Shown: positions 25,512 to 35,825 of the stretch, one piece after another
Layout of the letters: each line of letters starts with the position of its first letter
How positions within the stretch are numbered: the stretch's first letter is position 1
NCBI GenBank assembly: GCA_018268355.1
Contig: JAFDWR010000001.1
Span: 91,961 to 155,960, forward strand
From: Armatimonadota bacterium
GTDB lineage: Bacteria; Armatimonadota; Fimbriimonadia; Fimbriimonadales; Fimbriimonadaceae
DNA length: 64,000 nucleotides
Direction of reading: 5' to 3'
Translations under genes and position numbers: made by a program
Notes under the pieces: model-generated
Database searches by the model: none
Told to the model about the DNA's origin: nothing
What the model saw: the letters and a program-made list of their open reading frames with translations, nothing else

Positions 25512-25972
25512 TTCACAAAGAGGCTGACGCCGTTCGCGTCCTTGCCATTGCTGATCGCGCCATTGAAGGTCTCGTCCATCACGACCTTGTAGGTGGTTGG
25601 ATCGTAGTAGCGCGCGGTGACCTGGACGGTGCCGTCCGAGTTGATTCGAACCCGAACGTAGTTCAATACGGTGCCATAGCCGGGGTGGGCGATGAGGACG
25701 GTCTGGGAGGTCGCAAGGTAGCCGAGCTTGTTACGCACGACGCCGGGGGCGAAGTATTCCCAGTTGTCGAGCGTCATTCCGCCGATCGCATCAGGCGCGG
25801 GGACTTCTTTCCCTTCCGAGGTGAGCTTCAGCTTGGCGTAGTGGAAGACAACGCGGACGTTGGAGTCCGACTCCAGCGACTTCATCATGTCCGCAAAGGT
25901 GGTGATCCGCTTGGGTCCGGCATAAGCCAGGCTCGTCAGGAGGGCGAAGGGAAGTAGGGCCGCGGGTCGCAT
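25508..25972 (-). CDS. VirK-like secreted protein
   Basis: A 154-aa protein with a signal peptide ending LAYAG. The mature part, 'FADMMKSLESDSNVRVVFHYAKLKLTSEGKE', followed by a glycine-containing strand region and 'TVLNYVRVRINSDGTVQVTARYYDPTTYKVVMDETFNGAIS', resembles the VirK family, whose members start with a helix and 'SVRAVVHYADC'. The family cysteine after 'HYA' is absent here. Function unknown in free-living bacteria. Confidence 0.65.
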   Translation of the reverse strand: MRPAALLPFALLTSLAYAGPKRITTFADMMKSLESDSNVRVVFHYAKLKLTSEGKEVPAPDAIGGMTLDNWEYFAPGVVRNKLGYLATSQTVLIAHPGYGTVLNYVRVRINSDGTVQVTARYYDPTTYKVVMDETFNGAISNGKDANGVSLFVN

Positions 25973-25991
25973 CTATCCAAGCTACCCGATG

Positions 25992-25997
25992 TATAAT
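25992..25997 (+). promoter_or_regulatory. Candidate -10 box for purA
   Basis: A perfect TATAAT preceded directly by TG stands 84 bp before the purA ATG, in the gap between purA and the divergent VirK-like gene. No good -35 match is seen 16-18 bp upstream. Confidence 0.45.
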
Positions 25998-25999
25998 AG

Positions 26000-27370
<1,371 letters not shown>

Positions 27371-27424
27371 CCCAGACACGACCTCGCGCCAAGCTCTCGC
27401 TCTGATCCGAAAGGAAAGGGGGCT

Positions 27425-27510
27425 TGGTGCCGGGGGCGGGACTCGAACCCGCACGAGCTTTCACCCAGCGGTTTTTGAGACCGCCGCGTCTACCATTCCG
27501 CCACCCCGGC
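27425..27510 (-). tRNA. tRNA-Leu (anticodon CAA)
   Basis: A full class II tRNA of 86 nt on the minus strand, from GCCGGGG at 27510 to an encoded CCA at 27427-27425. D-arm with GGTAGAC; anticodon loop CTCAAAA flanked by GCGGT/ACCGC gives anticodon CAA; a long variable arm (TGGGTGAAAGCTC) and T-arm with GGTTCGAGTCCC follow. Reads UUG codons. Confidence 0.97.
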
Positions 27511-27540
27511 AGCCGAGTCGGAATAGTACCTAATCTTGAA

Positions 27541-27572
27541 CCTCCCCGAGAGAAGCGCTCTCGCGGGAAGGT
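27541..27572 (-). terminator. Possible terminator of the chemoreceptor gene
   Basis: An imperfect inverted repeat (CCTCCCCGAGAG with CTCTCGCGGGAAGG, plus-strand reading) lies just past the receptor stop codon at 27589. No T run follows on the minus strand, so termination is uncertain. Confidence 0.4.
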
Positions 27573-27588
27573 GGGTCGTGACGCGCTA

Positions 27589-29079
27589 CTAGGCCGCGCG
27601 TCGAATCGGCTGAGCTTCGGTGGCCAGGGCCGACCGATCAAGCGTGAACTGCGCGATCATCTCCATCAGCTCGGAACCGTGGACGGCCAACTTCTTCGAG
27701 GAAGCCTCAAGCTCTTGGAAGCTCGCCGACAGTTCTTCCGCCGCCGCCGCTGACTCCTCGCCAATTGCGGCAACTTCCGTGATCGAATTGTTGACCTGGA
27801 GAGCGTTTTCGGCCATGGCTTGGAAGTTCGAAGTGTGCTCTTGAGCGAGCTGTCCGACCTTCTTCATTTCCAGGCTGACGTGGGTGACCTCTCCCGAAAC
27901 CGAGGAGGCCTTGTTGGCCACCTCCTTGGCCGAGGTGACGATTTGGTCGAGCGAGTTACCGGCGGCAGTGCTCTCCTCCGACGCCTGGGTGGCGCTCGAT
28001 GACGTTGCCTTCATCGACTCAACCGTTTCGAGAACCGACCGCTGAACTTCATTCAGCTGGTCCGAGATCTGTTTGGTGAGCGAGCCCGACTGTTCGGCGA
28101 GCTTGCGAACTTCTTCGGCGACGACAGCAAAGCCGCGGCCATGCTCGCCCGCGCGGGCTGCTTCGATCGCCGCGTTGAGCGCAAGGAGGTTGGTTTGCTC
28201 AGCGATGGCCTCGATGGAGCGGGTGATGACTTCGATCTGGCGACCCGAGCTTTCGAGTTCGGCGACAATCGACGACGAGCGCTCGACTGATTCGCCAACG
28301 AGTTGGATCGCCTTGATCGTCTGGTTCACCGCTTGTTGACCCGCGAGAGCATGAGTTGCGACGAGTTCGGTCGCGCCTTGCATCGCTTTGATCTCCTCAG
28401 ATGCCGAGAGGAGGGATTCGCAGGTCGTTTGGATGGAGCTGGACTGCCTGCTCGTGCTCGAAAGCATGTCTTGAACGGTCTCGGAGAGCACGTTCATCGA
28501 TGCGCCCGCATCGGCGGTGCTGTAAGCCAACCGCTCCGATCCCTGGGCGATTTCTCGCGCCGCGAGCTCACTTTGTTCGCCCGAAGATGCCAAGTCGCGG
28601 CTCATCGCCGAGACGTGGTCGGCGACGACGGTCACCGAATGGATCTTTCGGGAAAGGTCTCCGCGCATACCGTTGTACGAAGCGACGATGCCCTGAACCT
28701 TGGCAAGGATCTGATTGAACCGAGTGGCAATCTGGCCGAGCTCGTTGTCGGAAGGATCAGGAATGGGCTTGGTGCCCGGAATGACCTCGTAAGTCAGGTC
28801 TCCGTTCGACAGCGCAACCATGCCTTCGGAAAGTTGGCGGACGCAGATGTTCTCCATGGAGTCAAGCCTCTGGGTGAGGGCTTGAAGAGGAGAAAAGATC
28901 TGGTCGAGGAGTCGCCGAGTGTAGAAAACGGCGATGCCTAGCGAGGCCACGGGTGCGGCCACCTTGAGCCAAAGCGGAGGGTTGATCGCCAGGAATTGGT
29001 CGGCCACGAGGACCGACATGGGCAGGAGCGGGAGCGCAGCTGCAACCCAAATCTGATTGCGAATAGTCAGGGATTTCAT
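27589..29079 (-). CDS. Methyl-accepting chemotaxis protein
   Basis: A 496-aa receptor. Two adjacent membrane helices in the first about 60 residues ('[21 protein letters not shown]' and '[17 protein letters not shown]') leave almost no periplasmic sensor domain. A HAMP-like stretch follows, then a long coiled coil with the signalling hairpin tip '[35 protein letters not shown]'. So it probably senses inside the membrane or cytoplasm. The start at ATG 29079 (MKSLTIRNQ) is preferred over an earlier alternative at 29109. No other chemotaxis gene is in the window. Confidence 0.93.
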   Translation of the reverse strand: MKSLTIRNQIWVAAALPLLPMSVLVADQFLAINPPLWLKVAAPVASLGIAVFYTRRLLDQIFSPLQALTQRLDSMENICVRQLSEGMVALSNGDLTYEVIPGTKPIPDPSDNELGQIATRFNQILAKVQGIVASYNGMRGDLSRKIHSVTVVADHVSAMSRDLASSGEQSELAAREIAQGSERLAYSTADAGASMNVLSETVQDMLSSTSRQSSSIQTTCESLLSASEEIKAMQGATELVATHALAGQQAVNQTIKAIQLVGESVERSSSIVAELESSGRQIEVITRSIEAIAEQTNLLALNAAIEAARAGEHGRGFAVVAEEVRKLAEQSGSLTKQISDQLNEVQRSVLETVESMKATSSSATQASEESTAAGNSLDQIVTSAKEVANKASSVSGEVTHVSLEMKKVGQLAQEHTSNFQAMAENALQVNNSITEVAAIGEESAAAAEELSASFQELEASSKKLAVHGSELMEMIAQFTLDRSALATEAQPIRRAA

Positions 29080-29210
29080 GAAAATAGTTACGTTCCTCGT
29101 ACTAATCATCGGAACGTGATACGTGGTCTTTTAGGCCGCACTGATGCGGCTTAACATCCAACCGCTGGCCCTGGCCACGAGTGGTACCCATTCGAATACA
29201 ATGGAGGGCG

Positions 29211-30410
29211 ATGAAGGTTCTAGTTGCGGACAAGTTCGAAGATAGCGGTTTGGAAGGCCTGCGTGGCCTCGGTCTGGAGGTCATCTATGAGCCGAACCTC
29301 AAGGACGACGACCTTGCCCAACGGATCAAGGATTCGCAAGCCCGCGTCCTCGTGGTTCGATCGACCAAGGTCACCGCGCCGATGCTTGAGAACTGCGCCC
29401 TCGGTCTCATTGTCCGCGCGGGAGCTGGCTACAACACCATCGACGTCGCCGCCGCGAGCGACCACGGAATCCTCGTTTCGAACTGTCCGGGCAAAAACTC
29501 CATCGCGGTGGCCGAGCTCGCCTGGGGACTCATCATCGCCTGCGACCGCCGCATCCCCGCCAACGTCATCGAGCTGCGCGAAGGGAAGTGGAACAAGAAG
29601 GAGTACAGCAAGGCAAAGGGCCTTTATGGCCGAACCCTCGGCCTCGTCGGCATGGGCGCGATTGGCCAGGAGATGATCACCCGCGCGAAGGCCTTCGGCA
29701 TGAACGTCGTCGCCTTTTCGCGCTGGATGTCGCCCGAGGTGGCCGCTGCGCTCGGCATCGGTCCCGCCGGCTCGCTTGAAGAGCTCGCCCGCATGAGCGA
29801 CGTCGTGAGTGTCCACGTCGCCCTGAACTCGCAAACCCGGGGGATGCTTGGCAAGGAGTTCTTCAGCCGCATGAAGGACGGCGCGATTTTTGTCAACACG
29901 AGCCGCGGCGAAGTCGTCGACCAGCCCGCACTGCTTGAGGCCGTTCACTCAAAGGGCATCATCGCCGGACTCGACGTGATGGAAGAAGAGCCCACCGGTG
30001 CCGAAGGCGCCTATGAGGGCACCCTGCGCGGCGAGAACCACGTCTTTGCCACCCACCACATCGGAGCGAGCACCGAACAGGCCCAAGAGGCCGTCGCCGC
30101 CGAAACCGTCCGCATCATCAAGGAATTCAAGCTCACCGGTTCGGCCCCGAACTCGGTGAACGTCGGAAAGAAGGAAGTGGCGACCCACCTGCTCGTTGTG
30201 CGCCACCTCGACCGGGTTGGCGTCCTCGCCCACGTGCTCGACGTGCTTCGCGATGAGGGCGTCAGCGTGCAGGAGATGGAGAACGTCATCCTTGGCGGCG
30301 CGAAGGCGGCCATTGCCCAAATCTCGCTTGATAAGCCCGTCAGTGGGGAAGGCCTCTTCCGAATCAAGACGCACGACGCGATCTTTGACGCGACGCTGAA
30401 CCCGCTTTAG
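29211..30410 (+). CDS. serA: D-3-phosphoglycerate dehydrogenase
   Basis: A 399-aa NAD-dependent enzyme for the first step of serine synthesis. It has 'LIVRAGAGYNTIDVAAASDHGILVSNCPGKNS', the Rossmann 'GLVGMGAIGQEM', 'VSVHVALNSQTRGML', 'NTSRGEVVDQPALLEAV' and 'FATHHIGASTEQAQEAVA' (catalytic His). The last about 75 residues form an ACT-like regulatory domain ('LLVVRHLDRVGVLAHVLDVLRDEGVSVQEM'), so feedback by serine is likely. ATG 29211 follows a GGAGGG site. Its stop interlocks with that of the convergent TPR gene. Confidence 0.93.
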   Translation: MKVLVADKFEDSGLEGLRGLGLEVIYEPNLKDDDLAQRIKDSQARVLVVRSTKVTAPMLENCALGLIVRAGAGYNTIDVAAASDHGILVSNCPGKNSIAVAELAWGLIIACDRRIPANVIELREGKWNKKEYSKAKGLYGRTLGLVGMGAIGQEMITRAKAFGMNVVAFSRWMSPEVAAALGIGPAGSLEELARMSDVVSVHVALNSQTRGMLGKEFFSRMKDGAIFVNTSRGEVVDQPALLEAVHSKGIIAGLDVMEEEPTGAEGAYEGTLRGENHVFATHHIGASTEQAQEAVAAETVRIIKEFKLTGSAPNSVNVGKKEVATHLLVVRHLDRVGVLAHVLDVLRDEGVSVQEMENVILGGAKAAIAQISLDKPVSGEGLFRIKTHDAIFDATLNPL

Positions 30411-30751
30411 CAGTAAGCGATCTGCTGCTGGGCCTTTTCGTGATCGGGGTTCCGGGCCAAGATGGTCCGGAAGTTCGAGCATGCCAGCTCATCCTCGCCG
30501 AGCATCATCTGCGTCATCGCGAGCTCGTAAAGGATCTCATCGTCGGTCGGGAATCGCTGGTGGAGCGTCGACAGGGCGGCAAGAGAGCCGTCGAAGTCGC
30601 CCGTGAAGCCAAGAATGAGTGCGCTCTGCAGCAGCGAAGGCTTGTGGTTCGGGTCCAGGCGTAGGGCCTGTTGGAACAATTCCTGCGCGGGCGCATATTC
30701 GCCGTTGCAGCGATGCTGAAATCCTCGTTGATAAAGTGCGTCTGCGCTCAT
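30407..30751 (-). CDS. Small TPR-repeat protein
   Basis: A 114-aa protein made of three TPR-like helix pairs ('ALYQRGFQHRCNGEYAPAQELFQQALRLDPNHKPS', 'QSALILGFTGDFDGSLAALSTLHQRFP', 'LAMTQMMLGEDELACSNFRTILARNPDHEKA'). It lacks a signal peptide, so probably a cytoplasmic adaptor. Start at 30751 (MSADALYQRG) is taken; upstream codons are unlike the repeat. It lies downstream of ftsH beyond a terminator-like hairpin. Confidence 0.8.
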   Translation of the reverse strand: MSADALYQRGFQHRCNGEYAPAQELFQQALRLDPNHKPSLLQSALILGFTGDFDGSLAALSTLHQRFPTDDEILYELAMTQMMLGEDELACSNFRTILARNPDHEKAQQQIAYC

Positions 30752-30804
30752 CGGCCCTTGATTGAGTCGGAGTGTAGCACACTCTGGCGAGTCTTGCAAA
30801 ATAG

Positions 30805-30850
30805 AACGCCCGGGTACCGAAAATCATTCGACTTTCGACACCCGGGCGTT
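30805..30850 (-). terminator. Terminator hairpin after ftsH
   Basis: AACGCCCGGGT (30805-30815) and ACCCGGGCGTT (30840-30850, counting the shared A at 30840) form an 11-bp stem around a loop of about 24 nt, 8 bp past the ftsH stop. On the minus strand it is followed by CTATTTTGC, a weak T run. Confidence 0.6.
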
Positions 30851-30857
30851 GGTTCGA

Positions 30858-32828
30858 TTAGGCCGTGCCCGGCTCGAGGCGAGGCGGCGTCACGGGGTTG
30901 CTCTTGACCGCTTCTTCTTCGGTTTCGGGGCTACCGGTGGGCGGCTCCGGCTTCTTCGGCTCCATCGGAGGAAGCGCCTTACCCGCCATGACGGCAAGGA
31001 ACTCATCTCGGTCGAGGGTCTCTCGCTCAAGAAGGGCCTGGACGAGCGTGTCAAGCTGCTCGCGGTGCGTGGTCAGGATGTCCTTGGCTCGCTGGTGAGC
31101 GTGCTCAACGATAGCGCGGACCTCTTCGTCGATAACCTTGGCCACTTCTTCCGAGTAGTTCTGCTCTTCGCTATAGACCTTGCCGAGGAACGGGTTCTCC
31201 GATCGTCGACCAAGGGCGAGGGTTCCGAGCCGAGCGCTCATTCCGAACCGGGTGACCATGCTTCGCGCAATGCGCGCCACACGCTCAAGGTCGTTGGAAG
31301 CACCCGTCCACATTCGGTTGTAGACAATCTCTTCCGCCACGCGACCACCCAGGAGCGTCGCGATGTCGTCCTCAAGCTCCTCGCGGGAGACGAGATACTT
31401 GTCCTGGGCGGGCATCGACCAGGTTGAACCGAGCGACATGCCTCGCGGCAGAATCGTCACCTTGTGGACTGGATCAGAGTGCTCGAGCACTTCACCGACA
31501 ACGGCGTGACCCGCTTCGTGGTAGGCGATGACCTCGCGCTCTTCGGCGTCGATGATGCGACTCTTGCGCTGCGGACCGGCGATCACGCGGTCGAGCGCCT
31601 CTTCGGCGTCGGCCATCGAGATGCGAGCATGGCCCCGTCGAGCGGCAAGGAGCGCGCTCTCGTTGAGCATGTTCGCAAGGTCAGCACCGGTGAATCCGGG
31701 CGTTCGCTTGGCGAGCACGGCGAGATCGACATCCGACTCAAACGGCTTACCCTTCGCGTGGATCTTCAGGATCATCTCGCGGCCATTCTGGTCCGGCGCA
31801 TCGACGACGATTTGGCGGTCGAAGCGGCCCGGTCGGAGAAGGGCCGGGTCAAGGACGTCGGGTCGGTTGGTTGCGGCGATGAGGATGACGCCCGAATTGG
31901 GGTCAAAGCCGTCCATCTCGACGAGAAGTTGGTTGAGCGTCTGCTCGCGCTCGTCGTGACCACCACCGAGTCCGGCACCGCGCTGGCGACCCACTGCATC
32001 GATTTCGTCAACAAAGACGAGCGACGGGCGATGTGCCTTGGCGGCTTCAAAGAGGTCGCGGACGCGGGCGGCACCCACACCGACGAACATCTCAACGAAG
32101 TCCGAACCGGAGATATGGAAGAACGGGACGCCCGCTTCTCCCGCAATTGCGCGAGCGAGGTGGGTCTTACCGACGCCTGGAGGGCCGGTGAGAAGGATGC
32201 CCTTCGGGATCTTGGCACCGAGGGCGGCGTACTTCTTCGTGTTCTTCAGGAAGTCGACAATCTCAAAGAGTTCTTGCTTGGCTTCGTCGATGCCAGCGAC
32301 GTCGTCAAACGTCACCTTGGTGCCCGTTTCGCCGACGCGTCGAGCACGGCTGCGGCCAAATTGCATCGCCTGATTGCCGCCCGATTGGGCCGGCCGGATC
32401 ACGAAGAACCAGAACAGGACCACGAGCAAAAGCGGGAATAGGATGACCGAGAACAGATTCACCACGGTGTTTGAAACCGGGGGAGACTTGCGGTCATAAG
32501 GGACGGGCTTGTCGCCTCGTTCGCCACGGAGGAGCGCCTCAAAGCTGCTGCCAGCCTGGGTGTCTGCACTCGCAACGCGGGCGGTGACTTCGCTTCCGTC
32601 GCTCAACTTCGCCTTGAAGGACTGCTCTTGCCATTCACTCGAAACGATGTACGGACTGGTTCCGCGGTGAGTGTTGTCAATGAGCGTGTTCAGCTCGGAG
32701 GTCTGGAGTTGCTTGGTGCTTGAACCAAGCACCGAACCGGCGCCATTGACCAAGTTCAGGAGCACGATAAGCGCGATGATGCACAGAAACACGGTCACCA
32801 TCGTGCGAGCATTCTTACTGATATTCAA
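30858..32828 (-). CDS. ftsH: ATP-dependent zinc metalloprotease FtsH
   Basis: A 656-aa membrane AAA+ protease that degrades misfolded membrane and regulatory proteins. Membrane helices at about residues 10-27 and 122-144; Walker A 'GPPGVGKT' (215-222), Walker B 'VFVDEID' (271-277), second region of homology '[20 protein letters not shown]', and zinc site HEAGH (437-441). The C-terminal tail is Pro/Glu-rich. The start is TTG 32828, with a GGAG site 8 nt upstream directly beside a hairpin (32840-32855). Confidence 0.97.
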   Translation of the reverse strand: MNISKNARTMVTVFLCIIALIVLLNLVNGAGSVLGSSTKQLQTSELNTLIDNTHRGTSPYIVSSEWQEQSFKAKLSDGSEVTARVASADTQAGSSFEALLRGERGDKPVPYDRKSPPVSNTVVNLFSVILFPLLLVVLFWFFVIRPAQSGGNQAMQFGRSRARRVGETGTKVTFDDVAGIDEAKQELFEIVDFLKNTKKYAALGAKIPKGILLTGPPGVGKTHLARAIAGEAGVPFFHISGSDFVEMFVGVGAARVRDLFEAAKAHRPSLVFVDEIDAVGRQRGAGLGGGHDEREQTLNQLLVEMDGFDPNSGVILIAATNRPDVLDPALLRPGRFDRQIVVDAPDQNGREMILKIHAKGKPFESDVDLAVLAKRTPGFTGADLANMLNESALLAARRGHARISMADAEEALDRVIAGPQRKSRIIDAEEREVIAYHEAGHAVVGEVLEHSDPVHKVTILPRGMSLGSTWSMPAQDKYLVSREELEDDIATLLGGRVAEEIVYNRMWTGASNDLERVARIARSMVTRFGMSARLGTLALGRRSENPFLGKVYSEEQNYSEEVAKVIDEEVRAIVEHAHQRAKDILTTHREQLDTLVQALLERETLDRDEFLAVMAGKALPPMEPKKPEPPTGSPETEEEAVKSNPVTPPRLEPGTA

Positions 32829-32839
32829 ACGTGATCTCC

Positions 32840-32855
32840 ACGGGGGAACCCCCGT
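32840..32855 (-). promoter_or_regulatory. Hairpin next to the ftsH ribosome-binding site
   Basis: A 16-base perfect palindrome, ACGGGGG-AA-CCCCCGT in plus-strand reading. In the ftsH mRNA it forms a G/C-rich stem of about 6 bp with a GUUC loop directly before the GGAG site. It could be an operator, a translational control element or an mRNA-stability stem. Confidence 0.4.
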
Positions 32856-32885
32856 TCATACATTACGCCCCGGAGGCATAACCCG

Positions 32886-34283
32886 TTACCCTCTATTATG
32901 GCCCGGTAGGTCCAGAAGTGGACCAAACTGCAGCAGGAACGCGCTTTCGCCGGGTTGAACCCGGCCTACACGTTCGGCGAGGCACACGCCCGGAGCCCAA
33001 ATCGGGCCTTGGATGTCGCAGACAATCGGGAGTCGACGGCGGGCAAGGGCGGTGAGTCCTGCCTCACCAAAAAGGTCACTGAGCATTCGGTGCCCCGTTC
33101 CGCCGAGGGGGATGAGCTTGTCGCCCTCCTTCCACGTTCGGAAGTGGAGCGGACCCTTGATCTCGCTCGCCAAGAGGGCGGCCGTTAGGCTGGCGCGCTC
33201 GTTGGCTGTTTCAGCGGGGGCGACGTGGGCCTGGAAGCTCCAGCCGAACTCCTCGCTGTCGGTCTCGCCAGGCACGGTGAGCGGGTAGCGGAAGGGAACG
33301 GTCGCATTCAGCCGCTCAAAGTGGACCATCGACTCGTTCCAGGTCACCACGACTTCGCCGCCTTCAGCGGTCACCGAACCTTGGCTGCCCGCGGAGATGC
33401 CCTCAGTGAGGCGGTGGGTCTGGTCAAAGCTGAGGCTTGCCCCGAGGACGCGACTCGCGAGGCGCAATCCCCTTTTCAGCAGCACCGGCGGTAGCGCAGA
33501 AAGAACGTCGCGGCGGTAGGCCAGCTCAACATCTTGGGACAAAAAGGCGAGGTCGCCGTTTTGGGGCAGTTCTGCGTGTTCGAGACCCGCCGCCGCCGCT
33601 CGGTTGAGGAAGTCATCTTCCTCTTGAGCGATCTCCGAAAGCCGCACGATGCTTTCATCGGCACCCGGGTGAACGAGCCGCAGTTCGGGAACCACCTTGT
33701 GCCGAATCCTTGCCCGAGAGAAGTTCAGGTCGCCGTTGGCGGGGTCGTCGTGGAACCAGAAGCCACGCTCCTTGCAATACGCGCGGGTTTCTTCCCGCGT
33801 GAAGATGAGGAGCGGCCGGACGAGGCCGTCGCGGTCGGCATGGATTCCGGTGAGGCCGGAGAGTCCGGTGCCGCGAACAAGGTGGAAAAGGATCGTCTCG
33901 ATGTGGTCGTCGCGAGTGTGACCGGTGGCGATGCGGTCGGCCTCGACCCGGAACGCGACCTGCCGGAGGAAGTTCTGCCGCGCCATGCGGCCTGCTTCTT
34001 CGACGCCGACCTTGTGGGCTTCGGCGAGTTCGTAGATGTTCGCGCGGCCCGTCGCGAGGGGCACTCCAAGCTGGTCGCAAAACGCCTGGGCCTGGGCCAT
34101 CTCGTCGTCGGCCTCGGGGCGCATGCCGTGGTGAAGGTGGGCGGCGACGACGTCTACGCCGAGCTCGTGGAGCAGGTGGAGAAGGCAAGTGCTGTCCGCT
34201 CCCCCGCTATAGGCCACCACCACGCGGCAGCCGGATGGGATCATCCCGGTTTCGTCGAGGTGGGCGCGAAGGCGGTCGAGCAT
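32886..34283 (-). CDS. tilS: tRNA(Ile)-lysidine synthase
   Basis: A 465-aa enzyme that converts C34 of tRNA-Ile(CAU) to lysidine so it reads AUA. The N-terminal ATP-PPase has 'VVVAYSGGADSTCLLHLL' (SGGxDS loop), 'VVAAHLHHGMRPEADDE' and 'IATGHTRDDHIETILFHLVRGTGLSGLTGI'. The TilS substrate-binding and C-terminal domains follow ('LHFRTWKEGDKLIPLGGTGHRMLSDLFGEAGLTALARRRLPIVCD'). Essential in most bacteria. Divergent from the homoserine dehydrogenase gene (53 bp). Confidence 0.95.
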   Translation of the reverse strand: MLDRLRAHLDETGMIPSGCRVVVAYSGGADSTCLLHLLHELGVDVVAAHLHHGMRPEADDEMAQAQAFCDQLGVPLATGRANIYELAEAHKVGVEEAGRMARQNFLRQVAFRVEADRIATGHTRDDHIETILFHLVRGTGLSGLTGIHADRDGLVRPLLIFTREETRAYCKERGFWFHDDPANGDLNFSRARIRHKVVPELRLVHPGADESIVRLSEIAQEEDDFLNRAAAAGLEHAELPQNGDLAFLSQDVELAYRRDVLSALPPVLLKRGLRLASRVLGASLSFDQTHRLTEGISAGSQGSVTAEGGEVVVTWNESMVHFERLNATVPFRYPLTVPGETDSEEFGWSFQAHVAPAETANERASLTAALLASEIKGPLHFRTWKEGDKLIPLGGTGHRMLSDLFGEAGLTALARRRLPIVCDIQGPIWAPGVCLAERVGRVQPGESAFLLQFGPLLDLPGHNRG

Positions 34284-34336
34284 TCACCTCAAGGTACCTG
34301 TTAGCTCAAACGCCCATCACGGACATAATCAGTTGC

Positions 34337-35260
34337 ATGGTGAAGGTCGGGCTTTTTGGTGCAGGCGTCGTCGGTCGTGGGGTGGTCGAGCTTGTCCGAA
34401 CCCAAAAGGATCGGATTCGGCAGACCCTCGGAGCGGACCTCGAGGTTAGCGGCATCTACGTGCGCGACACGTCGCGACCCCGCACCGACCAACCAGAGCT
34501 GGAAACCACCGACCAAGCCCGCGTTCTCGAATCCGCCGATATCGTCGTTGAGGTCATGGGCGGCATCGAGCCCGCTCGGTCGATCATCCAGGCCGCCCAC
34601 GCAGCAGGGAAGCCGGTGGTCTCGGCGAACAAGATGCTGCTGTCCAATCACCTCGGCGAATTCAGCGGCCCCTTGCGCTACGAGGCGGCGGTTGCGGCGG
34701 CAATCCCCATCCTCAGCAGCCTGCGCGAAGGCTTCGGCGCGATCCGAGCCACCCGCTTCGAGGCGATCCTCAACGGCACCACCAACCTCATCCTCGGCCT
34801 CATGAGTGAGGGAATGGACTACAATGCCGCGCTGCAGGTCGCCCAGGACAAGGGCTTTGCCGAGGCCGACCCGAGCAGCGACGTCCTCGGTCATGACAGC
34901 CTCTACAAGGCGGTCCTCCTCACCCATGCGCTCACCGGGGAGATGCCCAATTGGTCGATGGACGCCGCCGCCGGGATCACCGGCGTCACTTTGGACCACA
35001 TTCGCGCCGCCGAGGCGGAAGGGAAGGTGGTCAAGCTGATCGCGAGCGGCGACATCGCCGCCAGCCGGGTCAGTGTCAAGCCACAAGCCGTACCCAAAGA
35101 AGCCTGGGTCCGGATCCAAGGCGGTCGCAACCGAATCTCGATCATCACCGATGTGGCGGGCGAACTTGTCTGGGAAGGACCCGGCGCGGGCAGCCACGAA
35201 ACCGCAAGCGCGGTCCTTGGCGACGCCATCAGCCTCGGGAGGACGCTTGTTCTTTCTTGA
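34337..35260 (+). CDS. hom: Homoserine dehydrogenase, short form
   Basis: A 307-aa enzyme reducing aspartate semialdehyde to homoserine for threonine and methionine synthesis. Rossmann start 'VGLFGAGVVGRGVVELV', then 'VVEVMGGIEPA', 'VVSANKMLLSNH', 'ILNGTTNLILGLMSEG' and 'GFAEADPSSDVLGHDSLYKAVLL' (catalytic Lys/Asp region). It lacks the C-terminal ACT domain found in longer forms, so it is probably not feedback-inhibited through that route. Start at ATG 34337. The next gene overlaps or starts 13 bp after it. Confidence 0.92.
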   Translation: MVKVGLFGAGVVGRGVVELVRTQKDRIRQTLGADLEVSGIYVRDTSRPRTDQPELETTDQARVLESADIVVEVMGGIEPARSIIQAAHAAGKPVVSANKMLLSNHLGEFSGPLRYEAAVAAAIPILSSLREGFGAIRATRFEAILNGTTNLILGLMSEGMDYNAALQVAQDKGFAEADPSSDVLGHDSLYKAVLLTHALTGEMPNWSMDAAAGITGVTLDHIRAAEAEGKVVKLIASGDIAASRVSVKPQAVPKEAWVRIQGGRNRISIITDVAGELVWEGPGAGSHETASAVLGDAISLGRTLVLS

Positions 35261-35273
35261 AACCCCGCTCACG

Positions 35274-35825
35274 ATGCGGATGGTCCGCGAGCGCTACCTC
35301 TTTTTCGGCCCGCCGACGCCCTATCTCGTGCTCGTCGCGGCCTGTATCTTCGGGGGGCTGTTCATGATCATCTACGGCGTGGCCGCAAACCCTTATTGGT
35401 CATTCGTCGGCCTCATGGTCCTGCTCGCTGGACTCTGGGGGATGATCGCACTGCAATGGATCACCTTTGACCTTAAACAGCGCACCTACCTGCGGCGGGA
35501 CGGCGCGAGCGCGACCACCAAGCTCGCGCGGGGCGGGATTGAGCAACTCGAATGCCTGTTTCTGCTCGCCGAAGAGCGTCCGTCGCTCGGCAACCTCGCG
35601 GGCCGGAACATCACCTACCGAATCGTGCTGCAATGGCGTGGGATGCACCTGCCGAGCATGATCTTGCTCCAGGATTACCGGGTCATCCCGAGCGGAGCGC
35701 CGCTCCAATACGCAGCAGACCCGCTGTTCCAGGTTGCGACGCGCATCGGAGGCTGGACCAAGCTGCCGGTGATTCCTCACGCCCACGTGAGCATCAGCGA
35801 CCCCATTCGGGGCCGCCGACCCTAG
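35274..35825 (+). CDS. Two-pass membrane protein of unknown function
   Basis: About 183 aa. Two membrane helices close together ('PYLVLVAACIFGGLFMIIYGV' and 'WSFVGLMVLLAGLWGMIAL') are followed by a cytoplasmic beta-rich domain that starts 'WITFDLKQRTYLRRDG', a pattern seen in small membrane proteins with a PH-like fold. No family recognised with confidence. Start at ATG 35274; a TTG at 35247 would overlap hom by 14 bp. Its stop interlocks with mgtE's (CTAG at 35822-35825). Confidence 0.7.
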   Translation: MRMVRERYLFFGPPTPYLVLVAACIFGGLFMIIYGVAANPYWSFVGLMVLLAGLWGMIALQWITFDLKQRTYLRRDGASATTKLARGGIEQLECLFLLAEERPSLGNLAGRNITYRIVLQWRGMHLPSMILLQDYRVIPSGAPLQYAADPLFQVATRIGGWTKLPVIPHAHVSISDPIRGRRP

